From assembly GCA_900320085.1 (NCBI GenBank), contig ONRC01000012.1, forward strand, positions 1 to 64,000: a stretch of DNA of 64,000 nucleotides, given 5' to 3'. Below are positions 40,866-49,308 of this stretch, one piece after another. Source of the stretch: an uncultured Eubacteriales bacterium (lineage in GTDB: Bacteria > Bacillota > Clostridia > Christensenellales > Aristaeellaceae). The position numbers and the translations under genes were made by a program. The notes below the pieces were generated by a model. The model searched no databases and was not told the DNA's origin. It saw only the letters and a program-made list of their open reading frames with translations. Position 1 is the stretch's first letter. Each line of letters starts with the position of its first letter.

Positions 40866-42617
40866 ATGGGCAATTACCGCAACTTTACCCTGACCACTTA
40901 TTTTGTGGCCCACGCCACCGCCCATGTAACGGAAGAACAGCTGGAAGAACAACTCGCCTTTATTCTCAAGCACCTGCGTCTGGACAAGGTGTATCTGGAG
41001 CCCTTCCGGGGAGAGATGGCCACCCATGAGCAGGTGGAAATGTGCCGCCGGGTGTTTGAGCGCCACGGCATCCAGGTTGCCGGGGGCCTGACCACCGTAA
41101 TGGATACGCCGGAGGGCAGCCGTCCCAAGGCCCGCCTGTTCAATACACTTTGCTACAATGACCCCGCCATGGTGGAAAAGCTCAAGCAAGTGAGCGCTTT
41201 TATCGGCGGACATTTTGACGAATTCATCATCGACGATTTCTTCTTTACCAACTGCATGTGCCCCGATTGCGTGCGGGAAAAGGAGCGGTTCAACCGCGCC
41301 CACGGCATCCAGGATGGCAGCTGGCAGGCGTACCGGCTGGACCTGATGCGCCGGGTGAGCCAGGAAAACGTGATCGGCCCCGCCAAAGCGGCCAACCCCC
41401 ACTGCAAAATCACGATCAAGTATCCAAACTGGGCTGAAAGCTACCAGGAAACGGGCTACAACCCCAAGGAACAGCGGGAGATGTTCGACCGGATCTATAC
41501 CGGCACCGAAACCCGCGATCCCGTCACCACCGACCAGCACCTGCCCCGGTATCTGAGCTTTTCCCTGATGACCTACTTTGAAAGCATGTGGCCCGGCCAC
41601 AACGGCGGCGGCTGGTTTGACACCTTCGATACCCACATCACCGAGCATTATCTGGAGCAGGCGTACCTGACCGCCTTCTCCAAGCCTCAGGAGCTGATGC
41701 TGTTCTGTTTCCAAAGCCTGCTGGACAACATGTATACGCCCGCCCTGGGCTTCCAGCTGGACAAGCTGGACGCGGTGCTGGACACCGTTGGATCGCCGCG
41801 GGGCATCGTCTGCTATCTGCCCGATAATTGCCAGGGAGAGGACAACGTGCAGGATTTCCTGGGCATGTGCGGCTTCCCCATCGTATGCACGCCCTACTTC
41901 CCGGAGAACGCAAAGCAAATCCTGCTCACCCGTTCCTCCGCCTGTGACCCGGACGTGGTAGAAAAGCTGAAAGGTTGGCTGGAAAAGACCGGCGGCGACG
42001 CGCTGATCACCACCGGCTTTATCGACGCCGTGCGCGGAAAAGGCCTGGAGGCGCTGACCAGCATCCGGCTGCGGGGCCGTTCGGTCACCGTGGACGCATA
42101 CCGGGTGGAGCAGGCCGGACGGCAGTATATCAGCCTCTATCCTGCGGGGGTCAAGCCTATTCAGATTCCAGTGGCGGAATTCCGCAATAATTCCACCTGG
42201 GCGGTTGTGAAAGGGAGCCACGGCGAAGAAAGCTATGGCCTGCTGCTGCGGGACGATTATATGGACGGCCATGTATGGACGCTGGCTGTGCCCGACGCGT
42301 TCCCGGATTTCTACGCCATGCCGGAGCAGGCGCTCAGCCGCATCCGCCAGGCGTTCCCGGTGGAGGGCGTTTGGCTGGAAGGCCCGGCCCGGATTGGCCT
42401 GTTTGTGTATGACAACGGTTCCTTCATCGTCTATCCCTTCGTAATGGACGGCGTACAGCGGCAGTTGGTCCGGCTGCATGTGAAAGGCGCTTCCGCCCTG
42501 CGGATCACAGGACAAAAGCGCTCTCTGACGCCCCTCTATCAGGAAGGAGACGAGGCGGTATTTGAATTGCCCGTTCTGCCCGGTAAATTCATCACCTGCA
42601 GCATTGAACGGTCGTGA
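40866..42617 (+). CDS. Predicted barrel-fold protein, possible glycoside hydrolase
   Basis: A 583-residue cytoplasmic protein I cannot place in a named family. The N-terminal two thirds look like a (beta/alpha)8 barrel: KVYLEPFRGEMATHEQVEMC, DEFIIDDFFFTNCMCPDCV (acidic pair plus Cys cluster), KITIKYPNWAE and YFESMWPGHNGGGWFDTFDT. The C-terminal part is beta-rich (LRGRSVTVDAYRVEQ, WAVVKGSHGEESYG). The Asp-Asp after a strand and the aromatic-rich loop are typical of sugar-acting barrels, but that is only a likeness. AAGGAGCAAGAAG supports the start. It sits between an FMN dehydrogenase and an aldo/keto reductase. Confidence 0.7.
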   Translation: MGNYRNFTLTTYFVAHATAHVTEEQLEEQLAFILKHLRLDKVYLEPFRGEMATHEQVEMCRRVFERHGIQVAGGLTTVMDTPEGSRPKARLFNTLCYNDPAMVEKLKQVSAFIGGHFDEFIIDDFFFTNCMCPDCVREKERFNRAHGIQDGSWQAYRLDLMRRVSQENVIGPAKAANPHCKITIKYPNWAESYQETGYNPKEQREMFDRIYTGTETRDPVTTDQHLPRYLSFSLMTYFESMWPGHNGGGWFDTFDTHITEHYLEQAYLTAFSKPQELMLFCFQSLLDNMYTPALGFQLDKLDAVLDTVGSPRGIVCYLPDNCQGEDNVQDFLGMCGFPIVCTPYFPENAKQILLTRSSACDPDVVEKLKGWLEKTGGDALITTGFIDAVRGKGLEALTSIRLRGRSVTVDAYRVEQAGRQYISLYPAGVKPIQIPVAEFRNNSTWAVVKGSHGEESYGLLLRDDYMDGHVWTLAVPDAFPDFYAMPEQALSRIRQAFPVEGVWLEGPARIGLFVYDNGSFIVYPFVMDGVQRQLVRLHVKGASALRITGQKRSLTPLYQEGDEAVFELPVLPGKFITCSIERS

Positions 42618-42683
42618 TCTTCTTCCGTTCTTCCATGTGTGATTTCATGGTAAAATCAGCCGCTTGCTTCCCGGTTTGATTGC

Positions 42684-43664
42684 TTACCATTGCGGGTGGA
42701 TGATGGATCGCAGATATTGATCGTAAATATGCTGTACTGCCTGCATCTGGGCGTCTGTCAGCAGCGGCAGCTCGGCGGCCTTGACATTATCCATGACCTG
42801 GGAAGTGCGGCTGGCGCCTGGAATCACCACGCTGACGGCAGGATGCATCAGCACCCAGCGGATGGCGACAGGGGCCAATTGATCCGTGCCGAACACCTTT
42901 TTCAGCTCCTCCGCCGCATCCAGGCCCAGCTCGTAGGGCACGCCGGAAAAGGTTTCACCCTTATCAAATGCCGCGCCTTCCCGGTTGTAGCTGCGGTGAT
43001 CCTGGGGGCCAAAGACGGTGTCCAAAGTATAGCGTCCGGTCAGAATGCCGCTGGCCAGAGGCACCCGGGCAATCACACCCACCCTGTTTTTCGCGGCCAA
43101 AGGAAACAGCTCGTCCAGGGGCTTTAGGCGGAACATGTTGAAGATCACTTCCATGGCGGCGATGCCGTATTCCATGGCCTGGATGCCTTCGCTGACCTTC
43201 TCAACGCTCACCCCGTAATCGGCGATCTTGCCCAGCGTTTTCTGCTTTTCCAGTTCCCCGAAAATATCGTCCCGGGCGAAGACGGAGGTGGGCGGGCAAT
43301 GCAGCAGGATCAGATCCAGCTTTTCCAGCTTCATCCGGCGCAGGCTGTCGTCAATAAAGCCCGCGATGGCTTCCGGCGTATACATATCCGCCGTGTGCGG
43401 GTTCAGCCTGCGGCCGCATTTGGTGGTAATGTAGAATTTTCCGGGATGGGCGGCCACGTATTCGCCGATGGTTTCCTCGCTTTTGCCGCCGTTGTACACG
43501 TCCGCGGTGTCGATGAAGGTGATGCCCGCCGCCTCAGCAGTTTCCAGAATTTTGAAAGCTTCCTCCTTATTGAAGGGATCGCCCCATTTGGTGCCCAGCT
43601 GCCAAGTGCCCAGGCCGATTTCGCTGACGGAACGGCCCGTTTTGCCAAAGATGCGCTGCTTCAT
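42684..43664 (-). CDS. Aldo/keto reductase
   Basis: A 326-residue NAD(P)H-dependent carbonyl reductase of the barrel-fold AKR family. The catalytic tetrad is visible: Asp in FIDTADVYNGG, Tyr in the same segment, Lys in YITTKCGRR and His in LILLHCPP. The cofactor end is APVAIRWVLMHPAVSVVIPG. ATG 43664 follows AAGGAGGAAAGG; the longer start has no ribosome site. Substrate unknown. Confidence 0.92.
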   Translation of the reverse strand: MKQRIFGKTGRSVSEIGLGTWQLGTKWGDPFNKEEAFKILETAEAAGITFIDTADVYNGGKSEETIGEYVAAHPGKFYITTKCGRRLNPHTADMYTPEAIAGFIDDSLRRMKLEKLDLILLHCPPTSVFARDDIFGELEKQKTLGKIADYGVSVEKVSEGIQAMEYGIAAMEVIFNMFRLKPLDELFPLAAKNRVGVIARVPLASGILTGRYTLDTVFGPQDHRSYNREGAAFDKGETFSGVPYELGLDAAEELKKVFGTDQLAPVAIRWVLMHPAVSVVIPGASRTSQVMDNVKAAELPLLTDAQMQAVQHIYDQYLRSIIHPQW

Positions 43665-43718
43665 TGTGCCCTTTCCTCCTTGCTGATTTGATCGGTTCAT
43701 TCTCTGTATTGATTGCTT

Positions 43719-44039
43719 TTAGGTTGCGATCAATGTCGCCACATAATCCACGCCCTCAGGCACGGGCAGGCCGGGATCGGCGAGGATCAGCCGCACGTTT
43801 TCATCCAGTCCGTAAGCAAAATGACACAGGGTAATGCCGATATCCACCTTCTGCAGGTCCCATCCGGTGGCGTCCACATAGCCCTTGCTTTTCTTTTCAT
43901 AGAAATGGGCATGCTTTCCGTCCATCACCACCCGCCAGGGCTGCTTGTTGACCGCGGAGGGAGCCCAGCGCACCATTTCCAGGGCTTCTTTCATGGGCGT
44001 GTTTTCGGACAGCGGTTTATTGTCCCTCACCATGTTCAT
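43719..44039 (-). pseudogene. Nitroreductase family protein, C-terminal fragment
   Basis: About 107 residues that match the C-terminal part of the TM1586-like nitroreductases: MKEALEMVRWAPSAVNKQPW, RVVMDGKHAHFYEKK, KVDIGITLCHFAYGL. The N-terminal flavin-binding half is missing; upstream sequence is replaced by a fragment of another gene. Confidence 0.75.
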
Positions 44040-44078
44040 GACAGGCATCGGTGCAGCCGTCGCCGAAGCTGCTTCCGA

Positions 44079-44430
44079 ACATAGGCTGCTGTACCAAGGA
44101 CATGGCAGCCTCAGAATTGTCACGCGTGAAGGCAAGGTCATCTACATTGATCCTTACGCGGGTGAAGGATATGATCTGGCAGCCGATCTGATTCTGATAT
44201 CGCACGGGCATCAGGATCATAATGCAGTGCACCTGATCCGGAACCGCAATGAGGATTGCAGGATCATTTCCAACACAGACGCGCTTGTGAACGGTGCATA
44301 TCAAACCTACGATCTGGGTTATGCGGTAGTTGAAGCGGTGCAGGCAGGGAACAGCCGGAATCATGATATCAATGTCTGCGTCGGCTGGCTGATCACTTTA
44401 TCCGATTTGCTCTCTGATAAAACTCCGTAA
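44079..44430 (+). pseudogene. Metallo-beta-lactamase-fold hydrolase, N-terminal fragment
   Basis: About 117 residues matching the start of L-ascorbate-lactonase-like/UPF0173 hydrolases: YQGHGSLRIVTREGKVIYID, PYAGEGYDLAADLILISHGH, and QDHNAVHLIRNR (metal motif HxHxDH as HGHQDH). The frame breaks off after VGWLITLSD, where the next metal ligands (SGDT region) should follow. It starts within a few bases of the nitroreductase fragment. Confidence 0.78.
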
Positions 44431-44449
44431 ACTTGACACGAACAATCAT

Positions 44450-44502
44450 CAACCGGATAAGATGTCAGGTGAAATACCTGATGCTTATCCGGTTGTTTTT
44501 TT
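44450..44502 (+). terminator. Rho-independent terminator
   Basis: A 12-bp stem CAACCGGATAAG/CTTATCCGGTTG with an inner CAGGT/ACCTG stem, followed by TTTTTTT. Confidence 0.9.
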
Positions 44503-44517
44503 GAGGGAGGGGTTTTT

Positions 44518-44613
44518 ATACAGCGGAAAAATGATTTCACCACGGGAAAGATTTTATCGCCGCTTTTGCGGTTCATGCTGCCGGTTTTTTCGCCATGTTT
44601 CTGCAATCCATGT
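44518..44613 (+). pseudogene. MATE efflux protein, N-terminal remnant
   Basis: NDFTTGKILSPLLRFMLPV followed, after a one-base shift in a T run, by FFAMFLQSMYG matches the N-terminus of MATE transporters. A ribosome site GGGAGGGG is still there, but the start position reads ATA. After about 32 residues the similarity stops. Confidence 0.6.
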
Positions 44614-44863
44614 ATGGGCCTTGCCACGCCCTGCGCCACTGTGCTCCAGGTGGTCATGTGCCTTGTCTGCTTCCGGCTGGCAAATCATAAATACCACAGC
44701 AAAGATGAAAGAATGGGTTGACCAATAAAACACAGGATCGCGCTCAGCCCTTCACGCTGCCCACGACGATGCTGGTCAATTTTTTGATCAGCATATTGGC
44801 AAGTGGCCTTTCGTTCGTTATAATAATTGATCGAAGGGCCACTTTAATGGTTCCCGATGATGG

Positions 44864-45046
44864 ATGGAAATCCGCATGGATAACGGCAATGTTTGGGATG
44901 TATCCCCCTTCCTGCGCACGGAATGTCCCACCTTGAACGGCCATTTGCTGGTGCTTCTGAAAGCGGGAACGACGCCCGGCAAGGTCAGCCTCACCTTGTA
45001 TATCGAAGACTTTGGCCCGCGTGAAATCCAATTTACGCTGCATTAG
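44864..45046 (+). pseudogene. GH2-type glycosidase, C-terminal remnant
   Basis: The 60-residue frame contains MDNGNVWDVSPFLRTECPTL and NGHLLVLLKAG, followed by a beta-strand end, a pattern like the C-terminal domain of beta-galactosidase family 2 proteins (DNGxxxDxxPF ... FNGRxLAIV). No catalytic part exists. Confidence 0.5.
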
Positions 45047-45061
45047 CATTTTACGTGTACC

Positions 45062-45148
45062 TTTCCCCGCATCTACGGCATGACGCCCAACAGCTTTCGC
45101 CTTGCCTGCCATGCGGCTTATCAGTGTTCTGCGGCGGATCATGCATAA
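45062..45148 (+). pseudogene. AraC-family regulator, C-terminal remnant
   Basis: FPRIYGMTPNSFR is the end of the AraC helix-turn-helix domain (consensus F.R.yGMTPs.fR). The rest of the regulator is missing. A second possible end, LIKKLTSIVVGSVKG on the minus strand near 44750, resembles the tail of sugar ABC permeases but is too short to call. Confidence 0.5.
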
Positions 45149-45252
45149 CCTGACAAGGATTGGCCGGATGCCCCGTCAGCCGACAGAAAAGAAACAAACG
45201 AGTGGAATACGGTGTCCGCTGAATACCAGATTTCTGCAAAGGAGGAGCAAAT

Positions 45253-46173
45253 ATGCCTTATGATCTTACGGCTCCATTGGTGATTGGCATTTCTTCGCGC
45301 GCGCTGTTTGATCTGGAGGAAGAAAACCGGATTTATGAACAGCAGGGCCTGGCCGCTTATACGGATTATCAGATCAGGAATGAAGAAAAAACGCTCAAGC
45401 CCGGCGTCGGGTTTGAGCTTGTGCGGGCCTTCCTGCGGCTGAATGAGACTGCGTCGGAACGCAGACTGGTGGAAGTCATCGTGATGTCCAGAAACAGCCC
45501 GGATACCAGTCTGCGAATCTTCAACTCCATTGAGCGCTACGGGCTGGATATTACGCGGGCCGCGCTGGTCGGCGGCGCTTCGGTAGCGCCATATCTGACG
45601 GCGTTCAGCACCGATCTGTTTCTCTCCGCTGAGCCGACCGACGTGCAGAAAGCCATCAACTCCGGCGTCGCCGCGGGCGTGCTGCTGACGAACGCGGTGC
45701 CCGCGGGACGGGAAAACAAAGTGGATCAGATCCGCATCGCGTTTGATGGCGATGCGGTGCTGTTCGGCGCGGAGGCAGAGCGCATTTATCAGCGCTCCGG
45801 CATAGACGCGTTTCAGGAGCATGAACGGAGCCATGAGGACGAACCGCTGCCCAAAGGCCCTTTCGCCAACTTTTTGATGGCCCTGTCCAATATTCAGGCC
45901 ATGTTTCCGGACAAGGACAGCGCGCCGATCCGAACCGCTCTTGTGACATCGCGCATGGCTCCGGCGCATGCCCGGGCCATCAAGACCCTGCGGCAATGGC
46001 ATGTGCGGGTGGATGAAGCCTTTTTCCTGGGCGGCGTGTCCAAGAAAGAAATACTGGCCAGCTTTGGCGCCCATATCTTTTTCGATGATCAGCACACCCA
46101 TGCCGATCCCGCCTCGGAAGTGGTGGCATCGGCTGTGGTTCCCTACCGTGAAGGGGACGACCCATCCAAATAA
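45253..46173 (+). CDS. 5'-nucleotidase (PF06189-type)
   Basis: A 306-residue cytoplasmic protein of the 5'-nucleotidase family that dephosphorylates nucleoside monophosphates. Markers are LVIGISSRALFDLEEENRIY at the N-terminus (Ser/Arg-rich start used by the bacterial family), VIVMSRNSPDTSLRIFNSIE, RAALVGGASVAPYLTAF, RIAFDGDAVLFG (Asp pair) and AHIFFDDQHTHADPAS. GGAGGAGCAAAT supports the start. It stands alone after the gene remnants. Confidence 0.88.
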   Translation: MPYDLTAPLVIGISSRALFDLEEENRIYEQQGLAAYTDYQIRNEEKTLKPGVGFELVRAFLRLNETASERRLVEVIVMSRNSPDTSLRIFNSIERYGLDITRAALVGGASVAPYLTAFSTDLFLSAEPTDVQKAINSGVAAGVLLTNAVPAGRENKVDQIRIAFDGDAVLFGAEAERIYQRSGIDAFQEHERSHEDEPLPKGPFANFLMALSNIQAMFPDKDSAPIRTALVTSRMAPAHARAIKTLRQWHVRVDEAFFLGGVSKKEILASFGAHIFFDDQHTHADPASEVVASAVVPYREGDDPSK

Positions 46174-46284
46174 ATCCGTCCGCAATGGATGATAAGAGAA
46201 AGGACAGCGCCATTCTCACCTCAAATCAGTACCTGCCTGCTGACCATGACGCCGACTTTTTTCCGCCAAGAGCCGCAAAGCGGT

Positions 46285-46332
46285 CCCCGGAGAAAAATAA
46301 ACAGAAGGCACTGTCGCCTGTCTTTTTCCGGG
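46285..46332. terminator. Terminator-like hairpin after the 5'-nucleotidase gene
   Basis: CCCGG-A-GAAAAA and TTTTT-CCGGG arms with an inner ACAG/CTGT. The rest of 46174-46564 shows only small hairpins (GGAGGC/GCCTCC near 46385 and GCCCCTTCCGG/CCGGAAGGGGC at 46452-46482, perhaps the end of the SH3 gene unit) and no gene. Confidence 0.5.
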
Positions 46333-46564
46333 AATGATCTTTCCCGCCATGACAATATAGGTCTAAAGAGCAATCTGCGGGAGGCAGAATGCCTCCTGAG
46401 AAGAATTAGCTATCGGAATCCGGACACACAGAAAAGCCGGAAATGAACGCAGCCCCTTCCGGAATAGTATCCCGGAAGGGGCCGTATTGCTTTCAGTATA
46501 ATTTATTGCGCCAGCGTTCAAAAGCCTTTCCTGATTCCTATGAACGCGGATGCAAGCATGGATG

Positions 46565-47164
46565 TCACGCTCTGGAAACGTACTTGCTGCTGATATATCC
46601 GATGACGCCGGTGGCGGGATCCTGCACCTTGAGCCAGTTGTTCAATTCGGCCAGCACGGTCAGGGTCTTGCCAGCATAGCATCTGTTAAGCACCTTCGTG
46701 TCCGTGGAGGGAGTCCTGCGGAGGTTCACCCAGCCGGTGGCGTGGACAGGACGGGACACAATGGTGTAGGGGGCGACCGTCTTTTCGGTGCGCTTGACGT
46801 CGTTCGCGGATTTGGAAGAAGAAGTGCCCTGGAACTTGCCGGGGTTATTGTGGACCAGAAAACGGGTGGACACGTAGGCGGCGTAATCGTTTTTGCCGTG
46901 GCCATTGTCGTACCGGTAGGTGATCAAGGCCCATTCGGAATCAGTGAAGGCGTCCACATAAACCCGGGTGCCGTATTTCAGGTTGCCGACGACCTTGCCG
47001 TTGGGGTTGTCGCGGACGTTCAGGCCTTTGCCGTTTCCGGTCTTCACATAGTAGTAACCCGCATGTTCGTCGGGGCCTTCTTCGCAGGCCAGGGCGGCGG
47101 GAACAAACACAGCAAGCATCAGCGTAAGGACGACAAGCATCATGGAAACAAATCGTTTAGTCAT
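46565..47164 (-). CDS. Secreted protein with two SH3-like domains
   Basis: A 199-residue exported protein. The signal peptide (MTKRFVSMMLVVLTLMLAVF) ends near AALAC. Two bacterial SH3 domains follow: KGLNVRDNPNGKVVGNLKYG and GWVNLRRTPSTDTKVLNRCY, each with the LNVR/VNLR start and a GYI or ITYRY end. Such domains bind peptidoglycan or peptides; no catalytic domain is attached. GGAGGAAACTACA supports the start. Function unknown. Confidence 0.82.
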   Translation of the reverse strand: MTKRFVSMMLVVLTLMLAVFVPAALACEEGPDEHAGYYYVKTGNGKGLNVRDNPNGKVVGNLKYGTRVYVDAFTDSEWALITYRYDNGHGKNDYAAYVSTRFLVHNNPGKFQGTSSSKSANDVKRTEKTVAPYTIVSRPVHATGWVNLRRTPSTDTKVLNRCYAGKTLTVLAELNNWLKVQDPATGVIGYISSKYVSRA

Positions 47165-47179
47165 TGTAGTTTCCTCCAT

Positions 47180-47640
47180 TCAATCTTTCATTACCGCGCC
47201 ATCTGGCGCAGGAATCTTTTATTGGAGGAGCATTTTCGCTCCTCGCATGTATATACGGCCGCAAAGAAGAAGTGGCAGCGCCGAGTGAAAAAAGCAGAAT
47301 ATTTTTCATGTGATTTTGTCTGCTTATCCATTGCATCTTTTTCTATGAATGGATGGTTATTTTGATTCCGTCACAATTTCTTCCAAGTGGCGCAGCAGGT
47401 ATTTCTGAGCCTGTGGAGAAAACATAAGCTGACAATGGATCTCGCCGGTTTTGGGGCAGGAACATCCAATTTGGCAGCAAGGCTTTCCTTTTCACCTCAG
47501 GTTTTTCAGGATAACCGCTATATAACCAAATCGCAGAAAACGCGCCAATGCGGCAGAAAGCCGGCCTCAGGCGCACAGGCAGATTATATGGCGCACAATA
47601 AACAGATGATGCCTTTCGATATTGCAAAGGAGGCCATGAT
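47180..47640. other. Intergenic region without a recognisable gene
   Basis: Two small hairpins lie near the left end (GCGCCatctGGCGC and GAGGAGC/GCTCCTC). The rest is AT-rich and has open frames without codon bias or homology that I recognise. Its right end carries AAGGAGG, the ribosome site of the 47641 gene. Confidence 0.5.
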
Positions 47641-49308
47641 ATGCGGCAGCAAGACACAGAGCAAGATATCCTTCGCTCCACCTGTATTTTTTTGGTCTTC
47701 CTTTTGCTGGCTGGGCTTGTGAATCTGATGGGCTTTTCCGGGATTGCAGAGCTCGAATCGCTGATGGCCAGCTGCAATTACCTGATTTATGTGGGCCTGC
47801 TGCTCTATTGGTTCCGGTCTGTCCGGGACAGGCTCCTGCCGACCCGGGCAAAGGGCTGGGTCATGAGCGCGGCGCTGCTGATGCTTTTGTATCAGCTGCT
47901 GCGGGTGTTCAAGTATCGCTTTGCCACCGAACCGGGTGTGCATCGGTATCTGGTTTATCTGTACTTTGTGCCCATGGTGCTGATCCCCACGCTTTTCCTG
48001 ATGACCTGCCTGCGCATCCGCCGGGGGAATCACCCGGGGCGCTGGGACGAAGCCCTGCTCCTGATCCCGCCCGGGCTGCTTTTGCTGATCACACTGACGA
48101 ACGATCTCCATGGGCTGGTATACGCGCCCCGGGTGGCGCTGAGCCAGTTTGCGTTGGATACCGGCACCTATGCCCATGGCCCGGTCTTCTACGCCCTGTG
48201 CATCTGGATGATCCTGAGCTTTGCCGCGGGTCTTATCCTGCTGCTTTGGACGACCGCCAGGCGGCCCGGGAAGGCGCTTGTGTTCCTGCTTGTTGTTGTG
48301 GCCTTATGGCTCGGCTTGCTGATTGAATTTCTCCTGATCCACGACGGGGTGTATGGCCCGCGCATGTATAACAGCCCCGAGATCAACATGTTCGGCATGC
48401 TGGGCGTGTTCGAGGTCTGCATCCACTATCGGCTGATCCCGCACAACGCGAACTATGCGGCATTTTTCGGAACGCTCCAAACGCCGTCGCTGGTGACGGA
48501 CGGGGCGCTGCAGCCCGTTTATTACTCCGCCAGTAAACTCACGGCGGAGGCTGAACAGCTTCGGGCCGCGCTTTTATCCCCGGTGTATCTGACCCCGGAC
48601 CTAAAGCTCTCCGGCCATCCGGTGCGCGGCGGCTTCGCCTTCTGGACGGAGGATGAGACCCAGGTGCACCTGGCCCAGGACAGGCTTGCGGAGGCCAACG
48701 AGCTGATCGAATCGGAAAACAGCCTGATCCAGGCGGAGACGGAGCAGCGGGAGAAGGACGCCTGGCTGCAATCCCGCCACCGCATCTATCACGAAATCGC
48801 GGAAACCCTGTACCCCTGCCAGCAGCGCATCGAACGGCTGCTGAGCCGGATGGAGCCGGACACGCCCGCCTTCCGGGATCAGCTGGCCCAGGTGTCGGTG
48901 CTGAACGCCTATGTGAAGCGCAAGACCAACCTGCTCCTGGTGGCGGCGGAGCAGAACGCGCTGACAGCCCATGCGCTGTTCCTGGCGCTCAGGGAGTCCG
49001 CCGGGTATCTGTCCCTGGCCGGGCTGCGCACCGCGGCGCAGGAGCCGGAGGAGGAGCAGGCCCTGCCCGCCGCGGTTGTGATCGCCCTCTACGACGCTTT
49101 TGAGGCGGTGGCCGAGCAGCTGATGGGCAAGGCCCCGTCCCTGATGGTTTCCTGGCAGGGCGACGCCCTCGTTTTAGCGACGGAGACGCCGGTCCTCCCG
49201 GATGTGAGCGCTCTTCCTGTACCCGCGCGGGTACAGGAAGAAGACGGCATCCTGTATCTGGATCTGCTGGCCCAAGCGAAGGAAACGAAGGGAGGTGAGC
49301 GGGCATGA
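47641..49308 (+). CDS. 7TM sensor with degenerate histidine-kinase end
   Basis: A 555-residue membrane protein. Seven hydrophobic helices fill residues 12-260 in the pattern of the 7TM histidine-kinase N-terminal domain (for example YVGLLLYWFRS, VYLYFVPMVLIPTLFLMTC, FLLVVVALWLGLLIEFLL). Next is a PAS-like part, a long coiled coil (LAEANELIESENSLIQAETE) and a DHp-like helix pair (HRIYHEIAETLYPCQQRIER). The place where an ATPase domain should be lacks the N-box Asn and all glycine boxes, so it looks like a pseudokinase. AAGGAGGCCATGAT supports the ATG. The next gene, a proper kinase, overlaps it by 4 nt, so the two are probably co-translated partners. Confidence 0.75.
   Translation: MRQQDTEQDILRSTCIFLVFLLLAGLVNLMGFSGIAELESLMASCNYLIYVGLLLYWFRSVRDRLLPTRAKGWVMSAALLMLLYQLLRVFKYRFATEPGVHRYLVYLYFVPMVLIPTLFLMTCLRIRRGNHPGRWDEALLLIPPGLLLLITLTNDLHGLVYAPRVALSQFALDTGTYAHGPVFYALCIWMILSFAAGLILLLWTTARRPGKALVFLLVVVALWLGLLIEFLLIHDGVYGPRMYNSPEINMFGMLGVFEVCIHYRLIPHNANYAAFFGTLQTPSLVTDGALQPVYYSASKLTAEAEQLRAALLSPVYLTPDLKLSGHPVRGGFAFWTEDETQVHLAQDRLAEANELIESENSLIQAETEQREKDAWLQSRHRIYHEIAETLYPCQQRIERLLSRMEPDTPAFRDQLAQVSVLNAYVKRKTNLLLVAAEQNALTAHALFLALRESAGYLSLAGLRTAAQEPEEEQALPAAVVIALYDAFEAVAEQLMGKAPSLMVSWQGDALVLATETPVLPDVSALPVPARVQEEDGILYLDLLAQAKETKGGERA

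Noticed and set aside
44864..45046. A real 60-residue gene
   Set aside because: It looks like the C-terminal end of a GH2 glycosidase without the catalytic part, among other gene remnants.
46174..46564. Small plus-strand open frames after the 5'-nucleotidase
   Set aside because: No ribosome site, no homology that I recognise, and they cross hairpins.
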